Assembly: GCA_029255685.2 (NCBI GenBank)
Contig: CM055319.2
Span: forward strand, 19,185,247-19,249,246
From: Silene conica
Lineage: Eukaryota; Streptophyta; Magnoliopsida; Caryophyllales; Caryophyllaceae
Reading direction: 5' to 3'
DNA length: 64,000 nt
Position numbers and translations under genes: made by a program. Of this stretch, positions 11,716 to 23,130 are shown in pieces. The notes below the pieces were generated by a model that saw only the letters and a list, made by a program, of their open reading frames with translations, was not told the origin of the DNA and did no database searches. Position 1 is the stretch's first letter. Each line of letters starts with the position of its first letter.

Positions 11716-12417
11716 GATTTTAACCTAACAAGCAACTAGGTCAAAATCCCTTTGTTTTGTGCGTGAGATTGTTGCCGCACGCCACTTCTCCAATTTCTCT
11801 CTTTTGTTCTCTTTTCTCCTTTTGACTTCATTGTTGAATATCTTTCTTTCTCCCAAACTCAAAGATAAATTATATTTTCACAATACTTGCTCTTATCTTT
11901 ACAATATAATCTATTCAAAATATTTTATTGGTAATTATTTGTATGGACCTTTAGACCTATGTTTTGGGTCTCTTGTTTTGTGTTTAAAGAAGAAGAAGTC
12001 TTTCTTTTTGGCGTTTTCGAAAGAGTGATGGTTTGATACAATGTCTATCACAAGGATTTGGATTTCCGCTTTCGTTAAAGTTCATTTTTTGGGGTTATTG
12101 ACTCCTGTTGGGGACAAGGCTTGGTTGGTCGTATTCTTTATGGACGTTTTCATTAATTGCTAAAAAGGTAACTAGGTGTTTCTCTTTTAATTGTGTTTAT
12201 GCCAATTGATGTGATTAATATGATTTAATGATTGTTTGTACGATTAGTACATGTTTGATTATTTATTGTCATGAATTACTTGTGCTTCATATATTCATGT
12301 ATGTTTTATTATCTTAATTATGGATTATAATGTGTCGATAAGTCGTTATTGGTGTCGTGTGCGCAACTAGGGTTCGCGAGGAAAACCCTAGATGGCGGCA
12401 AGACTAACGGCCAAGAG

Positions 12418-12835
12418 TGTCGCTCAAGGTTAAAGTTGAAGTATGTGTAACCTTGAAAATATGATTCAAGGTTATAGCTGAAACTAGTATAACCTTGAGT
12501 ATAACTCAAAGTTATGGCTGAAGAGGTATAACCTTGAGTGCGAGTCAAAGTTATAGCTGAAGTTAATATAACTTTGGGTTGCGAGTTAAAGTTATAGCTG
12601 AAGCTAATATAACTTTGAACTACGAGTTAAAGTTATAGCTGAGACTAACGTAAACCTGAGATATGACTCAAGGTTATGGTTGGTGCTAGTATAACTTTAG
12701 GTTCGGGTCAAGGTTTGGCTAAGGTTACTATAACCTCAAGCCATATATGGAAGTATAGTCGAGGTTAGTATAACCTCGCATCCATTACTTATGTTATAGT
12801 TAAAGTTACTATAACTTTGGTTGTTTATACTTGTT
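12418..12835 (+). repeat. Diverged tandem repeat of about 41 bp with internal dyads
   Basis: About ten units follow the pattern TCAAGGTTATAGCTGAA...TATAACCTTGAG. In each unit AAGGTTATA or AAAGTTATA at the start is complementary to TATAACCTT or TATAACTTT near the end, so every unit can fold into a small hairpin. The array lies in the R/U5 side of solo LTR A. It is not coding. Confidence 0.75.
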
Positions 12836-12899
12836 TCACATGTTGAGTTATGTTTAGTGATCGTATAATATTGTGTTTGCATATGTCGTTGGATACTTC

Positions 12900-13330
12900 T
12901 ATGCATTTGAGTTGGACAGACAGTTAAACTGTTCTGCTGTGTTGAGTCGTGATGTTATTCACGTATGAGTTAGACAGTCAGTTAAATTGTTCTATTGTGT
13001 GCAGTCAGTTAAACTGTGCAAGTGTTTGTTGGCTAGTCGAATAGATGACGGTAGTATCAGTTAAATACTATCGGAATGAATTAGTGCTTCCTTTCGGGGG
13101 TTTATTTGGTCTATGTTCGGGGGTGGCCAGATTCGTCAGTTAAACGTTCTGGGTCCCGAGTGTCGTTCGATGTACAGTTAATGCATCGAGAGGTCTGGCC
13201 AGATCTTAGGCATATAGGCAGTGGTGATACGCTATACATAGTACCGTGGAGTATCAGTTAAATACTTCACACCCGACAGAGTCATCAGTTAAATGCTCTG
13301 TCAGCTAGAGTCATCAGTTAAATGCTCTAG
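12900..13330 (+). repeat. Dispersed CAGTTAAAYNNTCT motif cluster
   Basis: The motif CAGTTAAA followed by a pyrimidine-rich 4-6 nt occurs at least eight times, irregularly spaced, e.g. near 12920, 12977, 13006, 13057, 13136, 13253, 13286 and 13313. It is part of solo LTR A. Function unknown. Confidence 0.55.
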
Positions 13331-14238
13331 CGGCGTTCGCTCTATTCGCTATGCTTTGATGCTAGCTTTGTGCCTTGTGTGCTTTGGATCGTGTGCTATT
13401 TCGGGTTGTCAATGTTCATGGTCTAGTGGTCGCATATGGTCTAGGTTCGTTTGGTTTCATTCGTTTGGTGTTGAGAATATTATGGTATGGTAAGTTTGCT
13501 TTCATGTCATGTCATGTTTATATCCTCACATGATTGCCGTATTATGTCTTCAAATGATGGTAAGTTTGATTGGACTTTCATGAGTGTAGATGATCTCGCA
13601 TGTTTACTGGTTTTACATTTCAATTGTTATTGATTGTTGGTTATATTCAATTGTTGTAAACATGACTCGGAGAGCATCTAGTTACTCCCGACTGATTGTC
13701 GACCCCCTTCTCAGGTTGTTCAGGTGGTCGCTGTTTGGTTGATGCTTGCTTGGGGAATGTGCGAAGCGAGCTTAATAAATTGTTTAAGACATTTGCTTTA
13801 AGTTTTTAAGAACCTTTGAATAATGTATTAGTTTGGTTTTCGATTTGAGTATCGATCCGGATTTGGGTAAGGTGTTTCCGCCACCTTAACCCAGTTATCA
13901 TTGAGTTACACTCTGATATTCATTTATATTATGTTTTTCCTTTATTTTATAATCCGGGTTGTTACAATTAGCATGATTCAAGTTGATGAATTATTCATCC
14001 AAGATTGTACGAAATCGACTGGCGAGTTACGCACCCGACATCGACGGGCAAATTATGCACCCGAAATCGACTGGCGAGTTACGCACGAAAATCGGTCTGG
14101 CGAGTCCTATACGCATTTATCATACCAATTTTGCGAACACGGAGAAAATTAACGTCGACGATTAAGATGTTGATTTTTTTTTCCTTATCTGGCAAACCCA
14201 TGGAAATTTTAACAAATTACCATTGGTTTGAGGGGGGA

Positions 14239-14468
14239 TGCTACGAGATATTGGGATATGTCGAGATATCGACATACCCACAATTAAGAAATACGGTATC
14301 GTAATATATCGTATAGAATATTATTATGATTTTCTAGAATAATTTATATTTGCTAGCGATATTATCTGATCTTCGGTAGTATTATATAAATACCGCAATT
14401 GTAATAGTTAAGGACACGAACAAACAATATCAATAATACTACGATTCTATCTATCTCTATTTCTAATA
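14239..14468 (+). repeat. TRIM1 3' LTR
   Basis: 230 bp, matching 8497-8718 apart from an 8-bp insertion near 14431-14440. It is preceded by the polypurine tract TGAGGGGGGA. Confidence 0.9.
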
Positions 14469-14470
14469 CA

Positions 14471-16486
14471 CTAGTTTTACCCCGTGCAAAAAATGCACGG
14501 GTTTAATTTTATTAACTTAAAAAATCAATAAAGATGGTGAATAAATAAAAGTATGATTTTAATAATATTGTTATACTAATATAATTGTAAAAAAATTTAT
14601 AAGTTTAACTTAAACGTAATTAAAAACATCGCATTAGCTCGATATTATAAAAATACAAAAATTCTTGTTTAAAACATATATATAGAACTAAGGGTTGAAA
14701 TTAACTTGTTTTAAACTTAAAACGGATAATAGCCAATAAACATACGCATTTTCAGATCTATACGTATGTTTATTGGCTATTATCCGTTTTAAGTTTTAAA
14801 CTATCTTAATTAACCCAAATTATTCCTGGCTGACCCTTTAACTGCCAAAATAAAATCCAACCATATAATATAAACTTCGTTTTTCTAACCATCCAAAAAA
14901 ATCCTCTGACCATTAGACTATATATGAGATTGATTTTTTCCACGTGCAAAATAATTATTCAGAATTTTATTTTCGATAATTAATTTTAATTTATCTTTTT
15001 TTGTTCATATAATTAGGATATTATAATTCAGATCTCTGTATTAAATTTGGTGTAAAATTATATGAATTTATTTGTGTATATTTTACCAGATGCATGTCTC
15101 TTATTAGTATGCATTGGGCCCAATTGATAATTACCAGCTATTAAACTTTATAAAGTGAGTATGACAAAGTGAAAGATTCTACGTTCGTTCATTTGATAAA
15201 ACCTATATCCTCCTCACCTCACTTTAACTCACTCACGGCTCTGCCTTTTTTCATTTGATTGTTAATTAATGCTTAACGAAAGAGAAAGAATCAAATGAAA
15301 AATTAATTTATCCCCGTCAAATATATAATACAGATTGTTATTTTGAATATTTATTGTAACAATTTTTATCTTTTTTTTCATTACTTTTATATTATGTATG
15401 TATTTTTTTTTTTCATTTTTGGGCTCGTTTAAGTTGATATAAAGTATGTGTTCAAAATATACAACCTTTAAAAAATTTTACTATCCGTTTTTCAACTCTA
15501 TTTTCATAATTTTATTTTTATTTTTGTTGTTTATCTTTGTTGTTGAGGTAAATATGTGATTAAAAAATGGTAATTATAGTGAATAATACTTGCTACTCGA
15601 TGAACAATAGTAACATTATCTCAATGCATTCTCTCGGCTATTTACTTGTTCGCTTTTTAAAAATAAAAGTAATTAAATTTATTGATTTTTAAAAGTTAAT
15701 TAATTTTAATGATTTTACAATTTATTGAATTAAGAAGTAAAAAATCATCCCTTTACTATAAAAGGGATAGAATTTCGTGGCTTCCTATTGGCCGTTGAAG
15801 TTTAAGAGTGAAAATACATAAATTTAAGTGGGACCCCCCACTTTCTTTATATATTTAATTATTATCACCCCTTCCATTAATTAATCGATCTCCTTTCCGA
15901 CACTTGAATTCAGGAAATTTTCTTATATTTCGTTATCTAAAATTAATGTTTTACATAACATCGAAAAGATATACAATGCTCACAAATCATAAAAATATAG
16001 TTATAAATCTCATATTAATTTTATGTCATACGATGTATAAATTAATAATTTCCTTTTTACTTGCATTTCATACGTTTGTTTAATATATATATATATGAGT
16101 GTATTTTAATAAAACATATGAAATCCAAATGAACGGAGAAAACATTTATATTTTACTCTGTATATTACAATTGCAACGAGTCAATAAAAAATAATTGTCA
16201 TCAGTTTTATATGTTCTTATTGCTAATGTTCTTAATTAGTTTCTTATGACATGCTACAACTCGGATAATTTTAATCAGTGTCATATCAATTAATATATCT
16301 CAACCCGTGCATATTTTTTGCACGGGTATAAAACTAGTTGGATTAATAGAAGAATAAAAGGAAGAGAGAGAGTAATTAATTAGTTTAAGATCATGGGGAC
16401 CCTACCTTAGCTTTAATCAAATTTTTACCTAAAATTCAATAGCCAATGAGAATGCTTAGATTTCTATTCCTTTTATAGTATAGAGA
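14471..16486 (-). mobile_element. Helitron H1 (non-autonomous), minus orientation
   Basis: Read on the minus strand it starts TCTCTATACTATAAAAGG, a typical Helitron 5' end. It ends with a stem-loop (CCCGTGC...GCACGGG), a short spacer and the terminal CTAG. It sits precisely between a host A (14470) and T (16487), as expected. There is no Rep/helicase frame. A related copy is H4 at 60358-62089. It is interrupted by H2. Confidence 0.85.
15748..16337 (+). mobile_element. Helitron H2 nested inside H1, plus orientation
   Basis: Starts TCCCTTTACTATAAAAGGG and ends with the hairpin CCCGTGC-loop-GCACGGG, then TATAAAA and CTAG, between A (15747) and T (16338). The related Helitron H4 has an uninterrupted equivalent around 61936-61950 (AATCATT...), i.e. 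a paralogous empty site. 590 bp, no coding capacity. Confidence 0.8.
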
Positions 16487-17374
16487 TGTTAGAATTAGAA
16501 TATGATAGGAATTGGAATTGTATTATTGATCATTCGGTTTACATCATATATGGTGAGGTATTTATAATACCTCACTATTAAACCTAACCCTAGTTTATCC
16601 CTAATGGGCCTTACCATCTAAGGTCCTAATACCCTCCCGCAATCGTAAAGGCAGTACATTGTACGAACTTTACGATTGGAGAAATACAAGAAAAACCAAA
16701 AAAAACAAGAAAATCAAAATCTCCGTCTCTTCTTCGTCTTCATTTAGATCTTCATCTCCGCAAGGGTGGTAAGATAAACGAGTATTAAGACTCGCGAGAA
16801 AAGCTCCGAACAAGAACGTTAATTTTTTCGAACTTGTTGGAAGAATGAGTTAATTTGCAGGAACTCTATCGAACCTGACAAATATCAATAAGACGGAAAT
16901 TATCCGTTAAAATTTCAAGATTTGGAGAACGTTAATTTTTTTTTTCGGACTCCAAATTTAATTTAAAAACCACCTTAAACGGAGAAGAAGAAAATAATCA
17001 AGATTCAAGATAGAATAGAGAAAATAAGCATATCTTTATAAATAAAAAAGACACCAGACATAGGTGCTTATCATTGAAAAAGGAATTAAACTCCTGCGAA
17101 AAAACAAACAAACATTTTTTTTTTTTTTTTTTTGGAATAATCTCACCGGTGGGTGTAAATTTCCGACCACCCACCGGTAAGAATGTGGAAGCGGTTTTAG
17201 GAGACCTCAGGGACGAGGCTCTGATACCATGTTAGAATTAGAATATGATAGGAATTGGAATTGTATTATTGATCATTCGGTTTACATCATATATGGTGAG
17301 GTATTTATAATACCTCACTATTAAACCTAACCCTAGTTTATCCCTAATGGGCCTTACCATCTAAGGTCCTAATA
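16487..17374 (-). mobile_element. TRIM2: small LTR element, minus orientation
   Basis: Two 145-bp LTRs (16487-16631 and 17230-17374) look identical by eye. On the minus strand the tRNA-iMet primer site TGGTATCAGAGC follows the right-hand LTR at 17229-17218, and a purine tract (GCGGGAGGG) precedes the left-hand LTR. The interior of about 600 bp has no gag or pol. Identical LTRs imply a recent insertion or recent conversion. The right flank is ACTAA; the left flank is the end of Helitron H1. Confidence 0.9.
17145..17178 (-). other. TRIM2 post-PBS stem-loop
   Basis: ACCGGTGGGTG (17145-17155) and CACCCACCGGT (17168-17178) are perfect complements, forming an 11-bp stem with a 12-nt loop about 40 nt downstream of the primer site in the minus-strand direction. 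It resembles the TRIM1 hairpin in place and in the CCGGT/GGT core. Confidence 0.75.
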
Positions 17375-17740
17375 ACTAAAAAATTATAGAGCAAAAAAAA
17401 TTGTTAAAAGTTCAAAAAGAATTACATATAAGTTTAATTAGATTTATATTAGATGTACGCTACTCGTAAACATCTGGATGTATAATCATTTCAAAATCTA
17501 AAATTATAAGAAAGAAGTGTTATTATTTGGTGGAGACGTGAAGTCTGAAGTGTAGTGTGAGTGTGTGACACTGTCTTATAGATTTGGAATCTCCTTTCTC
17601 CGATCCATATATTGTATTGGGTTGCACCTATTGGCGGATCCATGCCTTATTGTTGGGTCCTTGAACACCAAAAAGAATTATTTTAGCTATAAATATCATC
17701 TTGATTGAAGAATATATATATGTAAAATGTTAGAAGCACA
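17375..17740. other. Intergenic, nothing recognised
   Basis: No supported gene or repeat boundary beyond an AT-rich flank between TRIM2 and Helitron H3. Confidence 0.5.
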
Positions 17741-18475
17741 CTAGTGTAACACCCGTGAAAAATCACGGGGTTGTGTACACTTACTTTTAAAGATGACAAA
17801 GGCAAATTCATTTCATTATATAACAATTCTATTTATTCGAACAAATTGATTTTTAACGGGGTTGTTTTGCATATAAGATATGTTCGGTCAAAAGGTGAAT
17901 TTCCTGGTACACTAATTTTCGAATATCTGTTACCAATGATGGAAATATTTGGATTAATTATGATAACATGAATGAATAAGATATATAAGAAAAAAACAAT
18001 AAACGATTAGAAAAAGATTAAATAATTAATAATGATTAATTTGGAAAGTTATTTTATTTGCTGAATTGGTGACAGAACTTAAGTTGACGGACAAATAGGA
18101 TGAATAAAATAACTAATCAGGTAGAAATCTAAATTAAATGGGTGTATTAAAATTCGATAATCTAGGACAAAAATTACAGTTTCTTGAAAACCTCCTTGTA
18201 AACAACATTCGCCGATGTAAAAAAATATGGACTAATAAAATAAAAAATTACCTTGACATAATAATTAATGAAAGATGGAGATATAATAATTAATGAGAAA
18301 AATCAATTACTGGATGATTGATAAAGATGAGTTAGAAAAATAGGGAAGAAGTTACATAGAAAAGGAAAATGGAGAAAAATGAGATTACAGACTTTTTTTT
18401 CAAAAATAATTAAGAAAAATACTAAAATAACCCCGATGTACAATAGCATTGTACATCTGGTGGTATAGTCCAGGA
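17741..18475 (-). mobile_element. Helitron H3 (different family), minus orientation
   Basis: The plus-strand left end is CTAGTGTAACACCCGTGAAAA; on the minus strand this is a hairpin CCCGTG-loop-CACGGG followed by GTTACA and CTAG, a Helitron 3' end. The other end on the minus strand begins TCCTGGACTATACCACC. The base outside that end is not the expected A, so the 5' boundary is approximate. A 66-codon open frame at 17771-17971 has no recognised motif and is not supported. Confidence 0.55.
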
Positions 18476-20386
18476 ACTGTATAATTAGGATATTATGTTA
18501 CCTTAATTCAGATTCAGAAATATTAACAATCATTAACATAATTTCAGCTATGGAATATATTATATCATATTATATACCACATTTTCCAAAATATCATAGG
18601 AGCTATATTATATTCCTCGTAATGCCACATTAATATATTTGTCAATCATCATGGATCACTAAGAAAGTAATTGATATCGCTTAAATAAAATAAAATTCTT
18701 TACAATGCATGGTTCACGATAGTTTGACAGTGGTTTTAGACATGCCTTCGGTTCTATTTGGTAAATCTAATTGAAAATTGTAGTTGAAAATTGAAATATT
18801 AACTCAAATCTAATAAGCTAGAAAAATAATAGACATATTTGGTGTACCCGTCATTAAATCTGTCATATTTTGTACCCGTCATTAAATAATACGATTATGT
18901 ATCATACGAAATCTTTCTATATATTCTCTAAATAATTAATATTCTCTAAATAATTGTTTAGAGAATATAAAAGGCAAATTAGAAAATCTGACTTGTTTTA
19001 CGTTGTCTTTTTTGATAGATAAAACACGTTTTTTAAATCAATTAGGAAATCTGACTTGTCAAATTTCAAGGTATTATATTTTTCGGAAAATTTGTTTTGT
19101 GAGGGTGAATGTGAGGGCGTCATATTTTTAGTAAAATTTAAATTAACCCAATTTAATAAGGTATTGTTACATTCTTAAATTAACCCGTCATGTTTTGTAC
19201 GAATTTGAAACTATGTGGCAAAATAAGTTAATGGTGAAAAATAGAGGATTCGATAAAAAGTACTTTATATTTGCAAACCATTAAAAGCAACTTTATTAGT
19301 TCACAACGTAATTATCTTCAATGATTCTCGAACTTTATATTCACCTAATTAACCCCTAATTATGTTCAATGATATTCTTAATTTATATTTTCAGACCATT
19401 AAAGGCAACTTTATTTATTATATTCTCTAAATAATTCGAGAATCATTTCGTGAGTCGGATTCTTGAAATTTCAAATTTAATTTGGTATGAAAACGTTACA
19501 TTACAACCCATTAATTGAAAATATGGGTGGAAATTCCATATTTAATAATGATTGACTTGTCAAGAATGATTTGTCAAAATTGTAAGGATTTAATTGGCTG
19601 ATGAAAACTTGTTTTGTGTGGGTGAATGTGAGGGTGTGTAAGGCCTAATGTTGTTACCAGTTACCACCTAGTGTCATATATTCATAATTCCAAGATTCTT
19701 TTATAATAATAATGATAGTAGGTAGGGAATTATGGTAAACAACCGTAGGGAATATATATGGAATATTTAGGATTTGTTATTAGTATAATCTGATTGATTG
19801 TTATTAGTATAATATTATAATATTATAATATTTATAATATTTAGGGAATGTCGGTATAATATTTAGGGAATCTTGGAATGATTATAATAATAATATTATA
19901 ATATTATAATACATAAAAATATATGACTTGGCATAAGTTGAGGGTTCGCATTGGTCTACGAAACTGATTTTTGTGAGAGTGGATGTGAGTGAGCGAAAGA
20001 GTGAACGGTGGAATATTAGCGCGCCACGTATGCAATTATACATTATTCTTTTATAGTAATAATGATAATGATTGGAAACATATTTTTCTGGATCTGCAAG
20101 CGCTAGGGCACCCTCTTTGACAAAAAAAAAAAAATTGGAACACGGCGTTCGCTAGAGGATTGATATTGCACGACTATTTTATCGAGTTTAGAACTTGTGT
20201 CATGTAGATGAAAATTGTACTCGGTCTGTTTCTAAAGAACTTCTGTTTAAAAATGTACCAAATTAAGCATAGATACATACATATATACAACACCAAACAA
20301 AATTTGACATAATCGCCTAAGTAAGCTATGATCAATAATTGAACATCAACATATATACTGACATAGTAGTATGAATTTAATGGTTT
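18476..20386. other. AT-rich intergenic region with decayed duplications
   Basis: No gene is supported. Segments around 19090, 19607 and 19962 share a GTGAGGGTGAATGTGAGGG-like text, and blocks near 19268 and 19393 share CATTAAAAGCAACTTTATT, so the region was built by old local duplications. ATTATA-rich runs lie at 19800-19910. Confidence 0.5.
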
Positions 20387-21735
20387 TCATAGATTGAATA
20401 GATGGGGTGGAATATCCAAATTCATTAAACTCCGGCAATAACTATCAATCTCGTCCTCAGTGTTGGTAATACTACTACTGTTTGGAAACTCGGAATTGGA
20501 ATTGGAATTGGAATTCGATGGAGTCGCTTCACTTATACCGGGTGTCAATAAGTCCGGTACCTTCGACAAGAAATCGTCACTGATGACTTGATCATAATTT
20601 GAAACATATTGACCCTCCTTTTGTTGTCGTCCAACATTATCACTTTGTTGATTAAGCAAAACATTGTTTTCCCAGTGATCAATATTGGTAAATGTCGATT
20701 CATCTAAACTTGGTTGCATCACTTCACCACCACTAAATGTATTAGTCATTGTCGAGCAAGTCGGCCCCGGGATACTGTTTTCAAACCCTATCCGGATTTG
20801 ATGGTACTGATTTTGCATTGAAGATGTATCAACAAATTCATTTTGTTGAAGGTTTGGCAACATAAAGTTCGGGTTTTGATCCTGACTTTGCTGGTTTGAG
20901 TTTAAGATTGAGTTCGGGTTTGGTGACAGAAGAGCGGCTAACCTAAGGAGATCAGGGTTGACCAAGTTTTGTAAATTAAGCAAGTTTAGGAAGTTGAACT
21001 GATGATGACTTGAGTTTTGTAGAGGGGAGTTCAAGATAGAAGGGAGATTTAGTAATAGGTCATAGTGACGAGTATGAGTCACGGGATCGACTCCCATTCG
21101 AAGCAATCTTTTTCTAATATGGGTGTTCCAATAATTCTTGATTTCATTATCCGTCCTTCCGGGCAATTTAGCCGCGATTGCTGACCACCTACACAAGATC
21201 AGAAGAGAAGGTAACGTCTCCATCATTTGTTTACTTTTGTTGAAAATACCCAATACAAAAAAAATAATAAAGTGTAATTAAGCAAATAATTGAGATAGCT
21301 AGGCGGTAAGAATAACAAGAATCTTACTTGTTGCCTAAAACACTATGGAGCTGAATAATGGCTTCCTCTTCTTCAAATGTAAATCTGCCCCTCTTAATAT
21401 CTGGTCGGAGATAGTTAGTCCATCGAAGTCGGCAACTCTTTCCACATCTACGAAGCCCTGTGCAATAGAATATGAGTTTAGAGATTCATACAACGACTAC
21501 ACACATTAATGGCCGCGGTTAAATTAATAATTTTAAATTCGAGAAAAATTCACAAGATTGCTCTTGAAAAAACGAAAACTTGGCTACAGATCGACTTACC
21601 AGCTTTCTTTGGAAGAGCTCTCCAATTTGCAGGTCCGTGTTGTTTAATATAATCAATTAGTTTTTGATCTTCGTCAGGTAGCCATGGACCTTTTTTCAGT
21701 CCATCCTTATGATCACAACAAGGTGCTCTTCCCAT
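20387..21735 (-). CDS. R2R3-MYB transcription factor (subgroup 11-like, MYB102/MYB41/MYB74 relatives)
   Basis: Three exons on the minus strand, 21735-21600, 21457-21328 and 21188-20387, give 355 codons and a stop. Both introns (about 140 nt) have GT/AG ends and the positions usual for plant R2R3-MYBs. The start [18 protein letters not shown] is the family hallmark; an upstream in-frame extension is rejected. R2 has Trp18, 38 and 58; R3 has Phe71, Trp90 and Trp109, the DNA-contacting set. The bHLH-binding motif of R3 is absent. After R3 comes [15 protein letters not shown], typical of subgroup 11, whose members act in drought, wound and suberin or cuticle responses. The C-terminus is Asn/Ser-rich with an acidic end (TEDEID), a likely activation region. 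It is the one clearly intact host gene here. Confidence 0.93.
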
Positions 21736-21879
21736 TTTCTTCTTTGTCTGAGTTGAATTAAATAAGATGGTAACTAAAGTTGCAGAATTTATTATCACGT
21801 TTACTTAGTTTAATAGTATTTGTTAGTAAGGTAAGGGAAAAAAAGATCAAAGTCTATGGCTTAAGGTTGAATATGCATG

Positions 21880-21905
21880 GGAATATATATATATATATAC
21901 ATATG
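21880..21905 (-). promoter_or_regulatory. Probable TATA region of the MYB gene
   Basis: An ATATATATATATATAC run lies about 150-165 nt upstream of the MYB start codon on the minus strand. It is the only TATA-like element in the expected range. The exact start of transcription cannot be placed. Confidence 0.4.
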
Positions 21906-22869
21906 TAATGATAAAAAAAGTCAAAAAGATTTGTTGCCGTCCTCTATTTGCAAAATAGGTTACGTGTCCCTTCTTTTTTGGGAAATTTGGAGCCATATAA
22001 TCTTACTTTTGTTGAACAATAATAGTATTATAAAATTATTATACTATGTCACATTTGCTATAAGGAGTACATTTTACCTCATGCATCCACATTATTTCCA
22101 TTCATATTAGAAATTAGAACATCATATTTTGGCCACGTACGTACCATTTTGAGTGTATTCTAAGGGGGAAAGTGTAACTACTTTCGAGCCACCAAATATA
22201 CGCAAGTGATTCCATCTAAAATGTGATCATGAACATAATGGAAGCACTCAATATTTCAACATATACTTGTATAGTTTATTTTAATTTAATTTGGAGTGAT
22301 TCTCTCGTGGTTAATAGCTACAAAATTATTGTAACAAATTTAGTTACTTTTTAAAGGTAAATTATTATTGGGAGATTATATATTATTTTTATACTTGTGC
22401 GTATTCTTTTATTCAACGAACTATAAATTGAATTTTGAGTTAAAAAGATGAGAGATTTTGCAACTTAGGTGCATTACATGAAGGCATGTTTATCACATCC
22501 ACTGAAGTCGTAATATCACATACATAATTGCGTAGAAACGACAATATATATATTATTGAAAAAACATAAACGGAATACTTTTTTTGTCCTAATCGTTTAT
22601 CTTTAACTAAAGTGTTCATTAGTTATCAAAATGAATTGAAAAGATAATAAACAAAAATATAAGATAGAGGGTGCACATCAGTTCATATCATCACAAGTCA
22701 ATGTTGGTTGAGATTAGACTTTGATAACTGATAAGGCAATAACTATATTACATAATATAATTCGATACAATGCGCTTAATTATACTTATCATAAAGTTGT
22801 TTGCATTTTTAATAATTCCTAGACCAGGCTATGTCAACATTGTCAAATGGTATAGCTAAAAAGAAATAG
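21906..22869. other. Upstream flank of the MYB gene, no gene seen
   Basis: AT-rich DNA without supported coding sequence. It presumably carries MYB regulatory sites, none of which can be identified confidently by eye. Confidence 0.45.
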
Positions 22870-23130
22870 TAAGTCTTGCTTGCGACGGATCACCATTTGT
22901 GACGGATATTTTGTGAGATAAAATGGATATAAAATGAGTAATGGAGAAAGGGGACCACAGGAATAGTGTTGGAGAGAGAGAAAAAGTGGGTACTTTGTGA
23001 GAGAAAACGGTATCCGTCACAAGTTTGCGATGGATAGTGCTGTTGCAAATAAGAATTTGTGAAAAATAAATTGCAAGTCTTGCTTGTGATGGATATCGCC
23101 GTCACAAATGATAATTTGTAAAAAATAAAA
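22870..23130. repeat. MITE-like repeat with GCAAGTCTTGCTTGYGAYGG motif
   Basis: The motif AAGTCTTGCTTGYGAYGGAT occurs at 22872 and again, same orientation, near 23075. CCGTCACAA and its complement recur between them. This fits two adjacent, partly truncated copies of a small non-autonomous DNA element. Boundaries and superfamily are not determined. Confidence 0.4.

Larger units (their letters stand above)
8945..13966 (+). mobile_element. Solo LTR A inside TRIM1, interrupted by solo LTR B
   Basis: It begins TGTAACACCCCG, ends GGGTTGTTACA, and is flanked on both sides by ATTAG (8940-8944 and 13967-13971), a 5-bp target duplication. Excluding the insertion at 9237-11695 it is about 2.56 kb. There is no primer site, coding region or second LTR, so it is a solo LTR left by recombination. 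A TATA box at 11708 shows plus orientation. The large LTR and TGTAACACCCC start would suit a chromovirus-type gypsy element, but with no pol this is only a guess. Confidence 0.8.
8497..14468 (+). mobile_element. TRIM1: non-autonomous copia-type LTR element, interrupted
   Basis: Near-identical direct LTRs (8497-8718 and 14239-14468) differ mainly by an 8-bp indel. A tRNA-iMet primer site lies at 8719 and a G-rich polypurine tract at 14230-14238. Once solo LTR A is removed the interior is only about 490 bp, with no gag or pol, and the whole element would be about 945 bp: a TRIM. It would have moved using proteins of an autonomous copia element. The left flank is ACTAA; the right flank is complicated by Helitron H1, so no clean duplication can be claimed. 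Confidence 0.85.

Noticed and set aside
14469..14473. CACTA as a target duplication for TRIM1 (also at 8491-8495)
   Set aside because: The right-hand CACTA includes CTA of the Helitron H1 terminus, and the left copy is separated from the LTR by one base. The match is not a safe duplication.
17771..17971. 66-codon open frame inside Helitron H3
   Set aside because: No recognised motif, no Helitron Rep or helicase feature, and the length is expected by chance in AT-rich DNA.
21736..21798. Longer MYB N-terminus starting upstream of MGRAPCC
   Set aside because: The upstream codons are leader-like. R2R3-MYBs of this class begin MGRxPCC, and the exon length of 136 nt to the first donor fits only that start.
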